From Anadara kagoshimensis (Eukaryota; Mollusca; Bivalvia; Arcoida; Arcidae), in the NCBI GenBank assembly GCA_021292105.1, contig CM037870.1:63300083-63364082 (forward strand): a stretch of DNA of 64,000 nucleotides, in the 5' to 3' direction. The position numbers were made by a program, and so were the translations under genes. A model generated the notes under the pieces. It did no database searches, was not told the origin of the DNA, and was given only the letters and a program-made list of their open reading frames with translations. This document shows positions 34,301-49,300 of this stretch, in pieces. Position 1 is the stretch's first letter. Each line of letters opens with the position of its first letter.

Positions 34301-37300
34301 TGAAACTACTGGACAGTTTTTAATGAAACTTTGTCAGAAGTATATATGGGCCGGTGCAATTCAGATTTGTTCGGGGCGTTGCCATGGCTACCATAACTAG
34401 GTCAAGGTGACCTAGGGGTGCAAAAATCTTAAAAAATCTTCTTCTCCGAAAGTACTGATTGGAGAAAAAATCTGATGTGATATTTGGCTTCTCTAGGGTC
34501 TTAAGCCTATAGTTTGTTCATTTTATGAAATTCGGATAAAAAATAGGTTACGCGTTTTTGCGTTTAATTTTGAAAAAATCGTAAAATAGCTTCAAATTGT
34601 TATAACTTGACTATTTGACCAGATAATGACATGGGGTTTTCATTTTTGACATCTTCTTGTTAGTATCTTCAAAATGAGGTCAAGGTCAATTGTGAAGGTC
34701 GTGACCTAATTTTTTTTACCTCTGATTATAATTATTATCTCGAAAACTATAAACTTTTTGTATAGGCATGTATATTAGAATGTTGTAGGTATTGATACAA
34801 CGATCATTTTGATGTATAGAAAAAGGTCATGGGTTCAAAGGTCAAGGTCACAGATGCAAAACAATACTGAAATGGTTAATTATCTCGAAAACTATAAACT
34901 TTTTGTATAGACATGTATATTAGAATGTTGTAGGTATTGATACAATGATCATTTTGATGTATAGAAAAAGGTCATGGGTTCGAAGGTCAAGGTCACAGAT
35001 GAGAAACAATACCGAAATGGTTAATTATCTCGAAAACTATAAACATTTTGTATAGGCATGTAAATTAAAATGTTGTAGGTATTGATACAACGATCATTTT
35101 GATGTAAAGAAAAAGGTCATGGCTTCAAAGGTCAAGGTCACAGATGCGAAACAATACCAAAATGGTTTATTATCTCGAAAACTATAAACATTTTGTATAG
35201 GCATGTATATTAGAATGTTGTAGGTATTGATACAACGATCATTTTGATGTATAGAAAAAGGTCATGGGTTCAAAGGTCAAGGTCACAGACGTAAAACAAT
35301 ACCGAAAGGGTTAATTATCTCGAAAACTATAAACTTTTTGTATAGGCATGTATATTAGAATGTTGTAGGTATTGATACAACGATCATTTTGATGTATAGA
35401 AAAAGGTCATGGGTTCGAAGGTCAAGGTCACAGATGCGAAACAATACTGAAATGGTTAATTATCTCGAAAACTATAAACATTTTGTATAGGCATGTATAT
35501 TAGAATGTTGTAGATATAGATACAACAATCATTTTGATGTATAGAAAAAGGTTATGGATTTAAAGGTCAAGGTCACATATGAGAACCACTATCGAAATGT
35601 TTAATTATCTCAAAAACTATAAACTTTTTGTATAGGCATGTATATTTGAATGTTGTAGGTATTGATACAACGATCATTTTGATATAAAGAAAAAGGTCAT
35701 GGGTTCAAAGGTCAAGGTCACAGATGTGAAACAATACTGAAATGGTTAATTATCTTGAAAACTATAAACTTTTTGTATAGGCATGTATACTAGAATGTTG
35801 TAGGTATTGATACAATGGTTATCATGATGTAAAGAAAAAAGTCATTGGGGTTTAGTATTTATGTTTTCTTTAAATCTTTCAGCTAGCCATTAGTTATCAG
35901 GTGAGCGTATCAGGCCCATGGGCCTCTTGTTTACCTTTCTTATATTATTTATTATCTTGAAAACTATTAACTTTTTGTATAGGCATGTATATTAGAATGT
36001 TGTAGGTATTGATACAACGATCATTTTGATGTATAGAAAAAGGTCATTGGTCCAAAGGTCAAGGTCACAGTAGCAAAACAATACCAAATTTGTTAATTAT
36101 CTTGAAAACTATAAACTTTTTGTATAGGCATGTATATTGGAATGTTGTTGGTTTTGATGTAACGATCATTTTGATATATAGATTTAGGTCATGGGTTCAA
36201 AGGTCAAGGTCACAGATGCGTAAGAATACTGAAATGGTTCATTATCTTGAAAACTATAAACTTTTTGTATAGGCATGTATATTAGAATGTTGTAGGTATT
36301 GATACAACGATCATTTTGATGTATAGAAAAAGGTCATGGGTCCAAAGGTCAAGGTCACAGTAGCAAAACAATACCAAAATCGTCAATTATCTTGAAAACT
36401 ATAAACATTTTGTATAGGCATGTATATTGGAATGTTGTTGGTTTTGATGTAACGATCATTTTGATATATAGATTTAGGTCATGGGTTCAAAGGTCAAGGT
36501 CACAGATGCGTAAGAATACTGAAATGGTTCATTATCTTTTAAACTATGAATTTTTGTATAGGCATGTATATTATAATGTTGTAGGTATTGATACAACGAT
36601 CATTTTGATGTATAGAAAAAGGTCATGGGTCCAAAGGTCAAGGTCACAGTAGCAAAACAATACCAAAATTGTTTATTATCTTGAAAACTATAAACTTTTT
36701 GTATAGGCATGTATATTGGAATGTTGTTGGTTTTGATGTAACGATCATTTTGATATATAGATTTAGGTCATGGGTTCAAAAGTCAAGGTCACAGATGCGT
36801 AAGAATACTGAAATGGTTCATTATCTTGAAAACTATTAACTTTTTGTATAGGCATGTATATTAGAATGTTGTAGGTATTGATACAACGATCATTTTGATG
36901 TATAGAAAAAGGTCATGGGTCCAAAGGTCAAGGTCACAGTAGCAAAACAATACCAAAATCGTCAATTATCTTGAAAACTATAAACTTTTTGTATAGGCAT
37001 GTATATTGGAATGTTGTTGCTTTTGATGTAACGATCATTTTGATATATAGATTTAGGTCATTGGTTCAAAGGTCAAGGTCACAAATGCGTAAGAATACTG
37101 AAATCGTTCATTATCTTTTAAACTATGAATTTTTTGTATAGGCATGTATATTATAATGTTGTAGGTATTGATACAACGATCATTTTGATGTATAGAAAAA
37201 GGTCATGGGTCCAAAGGTCAAGGTCACAGTAGCAAAACAATACCAAAATCGTTTATTATCTTGAAAACTATAAACTTTTTGTATAGGCATATATATTGGA

Positions 37301-40300
37301 ATGTTGTTGCTTTTGATGTAACCATCATTTTGATATATAGATTTAGGTCATTGGTCCAAAGGTCAAGGTCACAGGAGCAAAACAATACCAAAATTGTTAA
37401 TTATCTTGAAAACTATAAACTTTTTGTATAGGCATGTATATTGGAATGTTGTTGGTTTTGATGTAACGATCATTTTGATATATAGATTTAGGTCATGGGT
37501 TCAAAGGTCAAGGTCACAGATGCGTAAGAATACTGAAATGGTTCATTATCTTTTAAACTATAAACTTTTTGTATAGGCATGTATATTATAATGTTGTAGG
37601 TATTGATACAACAATCATTTTGATGTATAGAAAAAGGTCATGGGTCCAAAGGTCAAGGTCTCAGTAGCAAAACAATACCAAAATCGTTTATTATCTTGAA
37701 AATTATAAACTTTTTGTATAGGCATATATATTGGAATGTTGTTGCTTTTGATGTAACGATCATTTTGATATATAGATTTAGGTCATTGGTTCAAAGGTCA
37801 AGGTCACAGATGCGTAAGAATACTGAAATGGTTCATTATCTTGTAAACTATGAACTTTTTGTATAGGCATGTATATTAGAATGTTGTAGGTATTGATACA
37901 GCGATCATTTTGTTGTATAGAAAAAGGTCATGGGTCCAAAAGTCAAGGTCACAGTAGCAAAACAATACCAAAATTGTCAATTATCTTGAAAACTATAAAC
38001 TTTTTGTATAGGCATGTATATTGGAATGTTGTTGGTTTTGATGTAACGATCATTTTGATATATAGATTTAGGTCATTGGTTCAAAGGTCAAGGTAACAGA
38101 TGCGTAAGAATACTGAAATGGTTCATTATCTTGAAAACTATTAAATTTTTGTATATGCATGTATATTAGAATGTTTTAGGTATTGATACAACGATCATTT
38201 TGATGTATAGAAAAATGTCATGGGTCCAAAGGTCAAGGTCACAGTAACAAAACAATACCAAAATCGTTAATTATCTCGAAAACTATAAACTTTTTATATA
38301 GACATTTATATTAGAATATTGTAGGTATTAATACAACAATCTTTTTAATGTATAGAAAAGGTCATAGGTCCAAAGGTCAAGGTCACGGTTGCAAAACAAT
38401 ACCAAAAAGATTCATTATCTGGAAAACTATGAATTTTTGTATAGGCATGTATATTAGAATATTGTTGGTATTGATGCAATCATCATTTATGGTCATTGGT
38501 TCGAAGGTCAAGGTCACAGATGCAAATAGCAAGTTTCATAAATATCTAAATATCCACATCCGAGTTATTGCTCCTTAAATGTAGTATTTATTGTGTTTTT
38601 GTGTTGTTAAGGGCCCAGGTGAGCGGTACAGGCCCTATTGGGCCTCTTGTTTTTCAAATCTTTTGCCGTACCAGACCATATATATTGAAAAATTTTGATA
38701 ACAAAGGGAAAAAAGTTGTTTAAGAAACTATCATTAAAGTTTTGCTCTTGTTTATCATGCTTTGTGGTGGGAAAGTAGACAAGGTTTCAAACAGCCAACA
38801 GGACAGGTTATAGTTCATATGCAAATAGGCAACAGGCATCTTTGCCATTTCATATGCAAATTAGCTTCTTTCTCAGGTGTACACAATAGATACATAAAGG
38901 TCATAGGTATGTTTGTATATAATATTAGACACTGTGCTATTTATAGCAAAAAGCAAGTGCTAATGTTAAAAGTTGCATTGCAATGTATAAATAAAAAGGA
39001 ATTTTTATATGAATCCACATAGAACTATTAGTGTTTCCAAACATGTTTAAAATGTAGTTCTACATGTTGTCATGTAATTATAAAGGTCATGAACCTAATT
39101 TTAATCTGCATAATGGGTCAGGTAATATTCAGTTGTGTAAACTTCCACCTTCTACACAAATCTCCACTGTGGCACTTGGAATTGGTAATGATTACTTAAA
39201 CAACTTTTTTGTTTTTCAACCAAAAATTCTGAAGTTACATAACTTGAAGCGGGAAAGAATTTTATGAAAAATGGTATATTGGGTTTTAATATTCAATTTG
39301 AAATTAAAAAGATATTTTGCCAAAATACCTGTTTTGAACTAGCTTTCTACACTATAGTATTTAAATGTCTGTATTTGATTTGAAACTTGGAAAGACTGAC
39401 AAATATATCTTGATAATTCTTGAATGGTTAAACAGTTTTCACCAAACATCTGTCCTGAGCCTACAGAATTACCGGGTCTGAGTGACTGAGCGTATAGGTC
39501 GTACACGGTCTGATGGCAGAGTATATTGTATGCAAGTCTATTTTAATAATAGGGTAATTGTAATGAATAAAGCATGAGCCGATGTGATTATACATATGTG
39601 GTGATATTTTGTCTGCACCTGTATGTGTTTTTTAAACCTGTTCGTGTTTATAAATGCTATGTCATCAGATTGTAGATGCTGGACGGACTATACAATACTC
39701 CTATTTGGATGAGATGTCAGTCCATTCTAAGGTTTTCAACTTGTTTGTTGGTACCCATTTATTTTGCAACTGGATGGATTTGAGCAATGTGGAATTGGAT
39801 GTCTTGCTCAAGGACAAACCATGTAGCTTGACCTTGACTCAAACTCACAACCCTTGAATCTGCAACCTGAACAACTTGGCTATGTGTCTCTAACAATTAA
39901 AATTGAAATAAGATTTCCATAAAATAAAAAGTCTTTAACCTTAACAACTTGGCTGTGTGTCTCCAAGAAAATTTAGATTTCCATAAAATAAAAAGTAAGT
40001 TACAGGTACAAAGTATTGACTGAATTTTACATGTGTTTAGAATGCTTGATTTTCAAAAGGACGCAAGTGTGTTTACTGGTACATGTATATGGTTTGACTA
40101 ATGAGATTTTGACAAAAGGTCAATTTGACCCCAAAAGTTGAGTCAAAAGAAACTTGAAAGTTGTGTATACATATTTGAAATTGCAGAATTATACATTACA
40201 AAATTATTTTCAAGACCTAATGATTCCACCTATGAATCGATTATCATGTTTGTAATTTATTGTCTTGTTTGTCTTTTTTAAGAGAATCATGTCTCAGTCA

Positions 40301-43300
40301 GTTAATAGTGTAGCAGTTTTAAGAATGTTTGGTAGAGGTGGTCCCCCGGGGGTTCGAGGAGGTAGGGGAGGAAGCACAGACCGAGGCAGAGGGAGAGGTA
40401 AATTTTTTTTAATTAAAAATGTCTTTTACTCTTCCAATAGGTGAAGTGCATTAATGATTTCTTTTTTAACCAAAATACTTGTCAGGAATGGTTTTGCTTT
40501 TATAAACAAATGTTAAGAAATCGGTAACACTCCAACAGACTATTTCTCTCTGTTCCATGTTTTCCTTAATTGAAATATCAAGACACAGAAGTTAATTATG
40601 TCCCCCAAACAACAAAGGGGGAGGGGGTGTACATTGTTTTTTCTTTTGCCAACATTTGGTCCACTTGTTTTCTCAAAAACTATTTTATAGATCTTTATGA
40701 TACTACCCAAGAACAATCTTTGGGTGTAGTAGATGAGACTTAGGCTATTCATATTTTGATCATGCACATTGTCGGTGCTTAAAGGGATACATTGGGGACA
40801 ATTTTTGAAATGGCATCACAGGACAGTTGTTAATTATTTATGTGTATTATGGTATATGTTCAGGTAGAGGTAGAGGTGATGGTTATATACAGAGAGGTAC
40901 ATCATATGAGGAGGGTGGTGGAGGATTTGGTCGACCACCAAACACAAATAGAGCTGATGGATGGGAAGAAGTGTAAGTAATTTAAACTTTTAACAGATCA
41001 ATATGAATAGTATTCATTATTGAGCATATCCATGTTTATTATGTCACCCAAAACAAAGTATTTACTACATTTCTTTGGCTAACATTTTGTCTGTTGCTTT
41101 ACTTGAAATCTATTTAACAGATTTTTATGAAACTTCACAGGAACAGTCCTAGGGTAGAGTAGTTGTACCGTTGGTTATTTATATTTTGGTCATGTTAATG
41201 GTTGGGGATTTTCCAGTTTGATTTTGTTTGTGGGACACTTTTGAAATGGCATCCTATTTCAATTATAACTTGTTTTAATGAAGTATTTAGAAAAAGATTA
41301 CTACCAAATCAATGTTTCAAAGTATATCACAATATTTTGTTAACAAGTGTATACCATGCACTATCGTCACCATGGAATTCATGAAATATGTATTTGAACA
41401 GTTTTAATTTGATGAATTTTTTACTTTAAAATTTATGTATAGTATAAATTATAAATGCTATTGTTTTCTAAACAATCTAGTATTAGAATTAGTTTGTACG
41501 AAAAATAGCATGATTGTGCAAAATCACTTCAACATGTCTTATTTTCACAAAATTTCAAAATATGTTGAATAAATACTGTTATTGTTGGTTAGTGCTGTGG
41601 TATGTATCATAAGAGAAATATAACCATGATATACCAGTTATATCTCTAGTAATATTGAAAACAATACTGGTGACAAAACAATGATATCAGGCCTTCAATT
41701 AAACTCTTAATACTATGTTATGACTTGAAAATTGAATTAACTCCAGACCTCCAGAAAAACAAAAAACTATTTGACTCCCAAGATTTTGATAAAAGTTTAT
41801 TTAACCTCTAAAAGCCCCAGGGTCAAATGGAGTGTAGTAATGGAGTTTTACACTCCAGTCAAGATTCTTTGAGGCATTCTGTTCAAGGTTGATGGAAGAC
41901 TGGTGTGCCTAGAGAAAACCACTAACCTTCAGCAAGTAGACTGACAAACTTTCTCACACTAGAATGTGTCCCTAGCAGGATTCAAACATAGATCGTGAGA
42001 GGTACAATGATCCATATGCACATGCATTAGACCACTCTGCCATCAAGTCAAATGGTCGGTGTTTTATTTATATTCATCATTAAAACAGAAAATTTTAAGG
42101 TTCCACAGTTAGCTGACAGTTAAACTTGAGTTTAACTATCAGTCATAAACAGGAATCCATTGTCTTATTGCAAAAGTAACTAAAGAAGTTTATCTACAGC
42201 GGTATAACAGATACTGCAGATTGTGATCTAAGAAAGCTGATAAGGGGATTATGTCATACAACAGTAACTGTATTGATAAATAAGAAGACTTTTTACAGCT
42301 GTTTCATTCATAAAAATAAGACTTTAAGTTGATGATTTATTGTTGATCAATATTGTAATATCTATTTATAGTCTATTTTATTATTCCAAAGATCCTTTTA
42401 AATAGCATAAGGTGTTAACTTTTAGTACATTTAAAAGACTAAACATTTTATGTAAATGATATTTAACATCTGGGACTGTCCCTCCTTTTGTTGAAAATGG
42501 GTCCAGTGCCCTTTGAATTCGAAAATAAGTATTTTTTCATGCAGAAATTTCTCAGAAAAAAATGCATATGCATACTATGAACATTAAAATTATGATTTTA
42601 TACTTAATATTTTCAAATTAAGAAAATTTGTCAAACTGTTTGGGAAAATATAGGTTTAGAATTTTATGGAATGGGGCCCATATTCAGTCCCTAAGTTAAA
42701 CCTTATCGACAGCCCTGATATATAAATTTTAATACATACATATTATTTATATCTTATGTATGTACAGGATTTGTATCAGAGTCATATAATAAGATTTCCA
42801 TAAAATAAAAAGTCTTTAACCTCTGATTCAACAAGCGATCATGCGAATTATGAATTCCCTGTGGCTAAAAGTAACCATTCCAGTTCTGGGGATGAAGAGG
42901 TCAGTGATTTAATCATTAATAGCATCAAAAATGATGTCCAAGTGTTCCCAAAATGAGCAAAAAGTTGATAGTTTTTCCCAATTTTTAGTTTAGGGGCTTT
43001 TCCCAAAAGACCCTGATAAATCCCTGTTTAAGTTCTTTGTGTAGTTTAAATTCACATGAATTGACTGGGTATTTACTTTGGCAGATGAATCGTCATTGAA
43101 GAGCATTGAATCTGTTATGTACTGCCGATGCAAAATGACTTACCGTCATTGCCGAGAATTACATTTTACCGCTTTATTTACGGATTAAGATACACATTTT
43201 ACGATTAATCGTAGTTTGTGACTGTATTCATTTGTCTTGACACGACAGAATCTAGGGGAAACCCCTGATCTTTGTTTACGTTTCATTCAAATCTGATGAC

Positions 43301-46300
43301 GTCATTACTACGAATCTGAAGTAGTCCGCGAACAAACGTACACGACTTTGTATCAGGCATGCCTGATACGGAAAAATATCAGACACCCGATACAGAATCA
43401 GAAAATGTAATATTCAATAGAAATACTTATTTATTATAAGATAATTTCATGTATTAACCTTAAAATAAAACAAATAAAAAAATATTATTATTGTATTTCG
43501 GATTTTATAGTGGTCCAAAAAGAAATTACCAAAACAGATATGAAGATGGCACAGGTGTAGTTAGACCAGGATTTCAGAGGTCTCTAAGTAGTGATAATTG
43601 GAGGGATAGAGAAGGAGGGGCTGAAGAAGAAGAGGGAGGAGATGGTGACTGGAGAAAAGCAGGCCCTAAAATTGGTAACAGTTCAAATACTGTGCACATA
43701 TTAAGTTTAGCTGTCTACCAATTTTAGCAATTTATGTGATGATATAGTGGTGCTAATTTAAATATTTTGCGAAATTAAATATGATCGCCAATGTTGAAAA
43801 TATTTTAAATATTTTCAAGTAGCCCTAGTTTGAAAATTTACGGTAAATGTTTTCTATTGTGGTATATAGGTTACTTTGAAAACATCCTTCCCGAATGTTA
43901 CCAATCTCGGGACTATCGACTGGTTGTCAACTGAGTGCATTTCAGAGGTCCTTCACATATAGATGATAGCATACCAATATGAGGAATATTTTTAACAGAG
44001 ATGAAAACCCCATTCAATCAATGAACAATGGTATTTTACCAAAAATCAATCAATTAATCTACAACGACAAAGTTTGATTTCTTCCCTTAGGTAACAGAAC
44101 TAACTGGAGAGATCCTGCTAGTAGGGGAGGATTTGATCCTGACAGAAACAGATCTAATGGATTACAAAGAGGGGGATTTGATAGAGACAAGGGTCGTCGT
44201 TCTAGAACCAGTGAATCATGGGATGATGAAGGTAAAGTTAACAATTAAAATAAGTCAAAATTTTGAACCAGTCTTTATCTTAATAATTTCAACATTTTCT
44301 ATTGTGTTGTATAGGAAACTATTGAAAAAAGTAACAGTCCTTCCCAAAAGTTACCAGTCTCAGACTGTGTTACTTTTATTTCGAACAGGATATAGAAAGA
44401 TGTGAATATTCATTTAGACCTCTGAAAGTTAAATGTCAGATTGAAGCCCTGAAAGGGTAATGTTTAAATCCCTGTATAAATGAAAAATTTAAAAAGATAC
44501 AGAAATTTTAGTTGACTATATTTGATTTTATTTGCCAGTTTGATGTACATGCAGACATTATAATACAATACAGAGAAAATATAATATAAACCATGTACAT
44601 GTATTGGAATAATAGAATCTATCATTACTTGTGGTGCCAGGTAGGGAAATCTCAACCCAAGTTCTAATATGTTTCGTCCAGAACGAGGCTTGCCGTGTGC
44701 TGGACCAAATGTATTAGAACAAGGGTTGGGATTTCCCTATTTGGCATCACAAGTAGTAATTGATTCTATTTCTTGCACCACAAAATGCAAAAATGCCTGT
44801 TATTTGGAGTGACAGTGACTGACAGCGGTTCTGAACCTTTCCACACACCTAAATATTTGCGGGAAAAAGAGCGTGTAGGCTATCTAGACTATCCTTGAAA
44901 ATGATCATATTAGACAAATATTACTCGGTTGATAATTAAGTAAAATAATTCCCAAAACTGTTTATTTAAGTTGTCGCTCTGTTTCAGATAATTTACCTGA
45001 GTGGAGTATGCCAGATGATGACAATGTGGAAGAAGTTGGTACATTTGATTCTAGCGGGGCCTTTGTCTCTAATAAAGTAAGTACTAAATACGTGCTAATT
45101 TTTGTACAGCGTTCACGTTAGTGATTCAGGCAATGATCTAATCATAGGTTTCATTGAAAAATGATCGCCACTACTTGGTTAGTCAGATTTTGTGTTTAAA
45201 GGGATTAATAGATAAATCCAAAAAAGCTATTGAAAAACATAAAAGAAATGGACTTAGGGACTTCAAAATACTGTGGCAAAGTTTGTGTGGTGCATGAGAC
45301 ATCCAAGGTTTTACTGTACCTAAAACTTTACAATGTAACTTAAAAATGACATCCTTATTGTTAGGTTTTTGACATTTCTTTATATATTTACTGGATATGT
45401 TGTAACGAAATATTCTTAATTTTCCAGACTAAACCAGAGACTATAGAGGAAGATACTACAAAAGAGGAATCTCCTCCCCGACCTCCAGAAAATAAAGAAA
45501 AGAATAATGTGGAAAAAGTAACAGAGAAAGTGCAAAAAGAAAATACAGAGAAAAAGAAAGATGAAACACTAAAGAAGAAAACAGAAGAAAAACCAACAGA
45601 AAATGTGGAAAAAGTGTTACCGCAAAGAGAACAGAAAACAAAAGACAAAGTGAAACAAAAACAGCAGCAGCAGCAGCAAACAAAAGAAAACAATAGCAGT
45701 AATTCTAATAGTGGACAGATTAAAAAATCTGCAAGTGCAGAGAAGACAGTGACTTCTACCACAACTACAAAAGCAAATGAAAAAGTGTCAAAATCAGATT
45801 CTAAGAAAGCCAGCCAAGAAAAAGATAGTGCTAAAAATGTGAAATTAAAAGAAAATCATAGTGCTGAAAACAAAGACTCGGTAGCAGGTGCCATGTCTAA
45901 ATCTGCTAAGAAAGTGTCCGAGCAAGAAGCATTAGATAGATTAAAAGAAGCTGCAGAAAATATGGTACTGGCTGCTATGACAGCTGAGGTGTGTAAAATA
46001 TTATCTAGTGTATTTAAATAAAATTAGGGCTAGAACGATTCACTGAGAATAGGATTCACAAAGATTTTTTGGTTTGGTTTATTGAGCATATTTGTGGAAT
46101 TTTGGTTCAGCCTTGGTCCCAGCTTTAGAAGAATGATGTTTTCAATAATTTCATTTTGTAAAGATTTTTAGTTTGTTGTTATATGCCAGTTTCAAATAGT
46201 TATAATTATTTATGGACAGTGTATAACAGGATATATTTTTTTCATATGAAGGATGAAGAAAAAGAGAAGAGTGATCCTAACAATCTGGTTTATCCTCAAG

Positions 46301-49300
46301 ATCATGAAAATGCCTTAAAATGGTTTTACAAAGACCCTCAGGGAGACATGCAAGGTACAATTGTTTCTTGTTTGTTGAGAGAATTTGTTGTTTCTTCTTA
46401 TTGAATATTGGAGAAAAAACAAGTTAAAATTGGTGCAGAGTACTTGTGTTTTACATCCCAGTCAAGATTCTTTCACTTATATTGCAGTGGATATTTCTTG
46501 AATGGTGGAGGAAACCAGATCACAAGAGAAAACCACTAACCTTGGCAAGAGAACTGACAAAATGTTTACACACTAAGATCTGCCCTAGTTGGATTAAAAC
46601 CTTTGAGATGGGGTGGTGCATGTGCATGTGCTTCAGACCACTCTGTCAATGAGGTTCCTACAAGAACTACAACTCCTTCACACACTGCTAAAATGAATTG
46701 TAAAGTGAAAAAATTACACAATAACAAGTACATGTATAGGAATGCAAGTCGACTTTCTAGTTTTTTTTTGTTTTTTTTTTTTTTTTTTTTTTTTTTTGAA
46801 AATATAAATTACAATGTATACAATGAATTCTTCATTTGGTCAAACATTTTGTGTGTAATATACTTATACTGGTTGGTCATATATATACAACAGAATACTG
46901 CTATGCAATATATTGAGTCATCATTAGTTTGGCTTCACTTTCAGGTCCCTTTCTTGCCAGTGAGATGGCAGAATGGTTTAGTGCTGGTTATTTTACAATG
47001 AATTTATTAGTGAAACGTGGAAGTGATGAAAGATTTTCTCCATTAGGTGAGTTATTGTAACACCTCGGATTTTAATTGATCAGATGGTCAAGAAATTATT
47101 TTTGGCCTGTCTGTTTTTGTTTTACTCTTTTTCTGCAACTTTCTTTACACCTTCAATTAAGGTATGGCTTTGATTCTTGTATTTACATAATAAAACTGCT
47201 TGAATTATAATATGTTTATAATGTTTATAAATATAACACCCCCCCAAGTTTAGGGGGTATATATGAATCACCTTGGTTGTCCGTTCCAATATTGTGTTCG
47301 CTCCATATCTTCCATGTCTATTGATAGATTTTGATCAACCTTGGCACAAATGTAAACCGACATGATTTCATGTGCAGCATACCAAATTTATGTGCATAAG
47401 TCAAAGGTCAAGGTCAGGATGTCGATGTTGGGAGGGGGTATTTGGCTCTCAAGAGACAGGTTCTAGTATTGAATTGCTTATGAAGAATTAAGATGAAATG
47501 TAGTCCTGCAAATAATGACTGTTTCTTTTATCCTGTATATGTACAGTAAATGTTTGTTGTAATGTTCAATTACTTTACCATCCCACTTGTTGCACACAAT
47601 TTTGAAATCCAAAATTCTATTTCATCTATAAGCTCCCTTAATTTATCACTAAACCCTTTTTAACCCCAAAGCTGACCAAAACAGTTGATAGTCGAGGTTT
47701 TACTGTTTCAGCTGCTGCTAAATTTTAAATAAAATGTAATTGAATTTTGGTTTTCTTTGATAGGTGAATTAATAAAGAAATGGGGAAGAGTACCGTTTTT
47801 ACCAGGGCCATCACCTCCACCATTACTTGTAAGTATCATGAACTTTATATTGGTGAGGCTAGTACTGTAAAGAAATAACAAGCAAGATGTTCTTGGATCA
47901 CAGGTCTTTCTTGAAATATGTATTTTGTGAGAAACTCTCAAGGCCAATGTCTTTTATCCTCATGTTTTTAAAGTAATCAAATTTTCTTTTTCCTATTTTA
48001 TTGATTGGAAACATTAACCACATATTTGCATCATTTTGGACATGACATAAATGACAGCCACAGGTCAAACAGTAAATAAGGAATAGAATGAGGTAACAGA
48101 TTTTTATGCCCAAGTCAAGATTCTTTCACTTAAATGTATATCAAGCTGGTCAGTTCTTGGATGGTGAAGGAAACCATAGTGTTCAGAATGACCTCTAGCA
48201 AGCAAAATGGCAAACTTTCACACACTAGAATCTGTCCGAGTTGGATTTGAACCTATATAGTAGCAAACACTGTGATTCATAAGTGCTTGCTTTAGCTTAG
48301 AAAGGATTGGATATCAGCAAATAATCCAGCAGTTTAGTTATTTCATCATGTCAATATGTACAATTTGCTTGTAGAATAATCCTGGTAGCCAGTCTAGTCC
48401 AGATGCTGCTCAACAACAACAGGAGCAACTTAAGGTTCTACAACAACAGTTTATGTTACAACAACAGATAATGCAACAACAATTATTTATGAGGTTTGTG
48501 TGTTTTGTAATAGAATATCTTCCATTGTGATGTTTTATTGTATTAAAGTCTGTTTGAGACCACATGTCATTATAAGAGTATAACAACCATTTCTAATGTG
48601 ACTTCACTGTGACTCATTTCTTGTGTATGCCTATACGTGTGACATCATTTGTTGTTCATTTCAGCAATTTAAAAATGCATGTCATTGATACGATATTGTT
48701 TTACATGAAAATTTATTTCATGATAAAAAAAAAAGATAAAACATTTGTAAAAACGCTAGTGTGCTTTATTCAGTTTGCTTTGTATAGCGATGGAAGTTAT
48801 AGCACTATAAACACTATTTCTAGACATTTCAATGGTTAAATACTTACATTTGTTGCATGTTTTCCCCATTAACTCTGTAATAAGTCTTAGTCAGACCATA
48901 ATTACTGTGCAGCTTGTGGCCGGCAATTATGTGACATAAGCAATACATCATACTCTCCCGCTCATTGCTACATACATGTATATGTAATAACAATGTCTAA
49001 CAGAATGGCTGTTACATCTAATGGTGCCACCTAATTTGTCATGTTGTATTAGGTGGGAATTTTATATATATATTAAAAAAACCAAAAAACAAAAAAAAAA
49101 AAAAAAAACATTGCTTTCATCTGATTTAGGATGAATATATGATTATTGTAAATATAGACATTGGACTGTTGAGGCATGGTAATATTATGGTCTTATAACT
49201 ACTGTATACTAATGATATAACAATGGGTTGTTATATTGTAGACATCTTCATATGCAACAAATACAACAAGTGATGACACAGTTACAAGACAATGAACAGT

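Noticed and set aside
36090-38578. Several similar 60-86 residue open frames on the plus strand
   Set aside because: They are translations of the 145-bp satellite units and repeat with the array. No domain or splice context.
45388-45762. Long minus-strand ORFs opposite GIGYF exon 8, and the same at 52190-52442
   Set aside because: Antisense shadows of Lys/Glu-rich coding sequence; they give Phe/Ser/Cys-rich nonsense.
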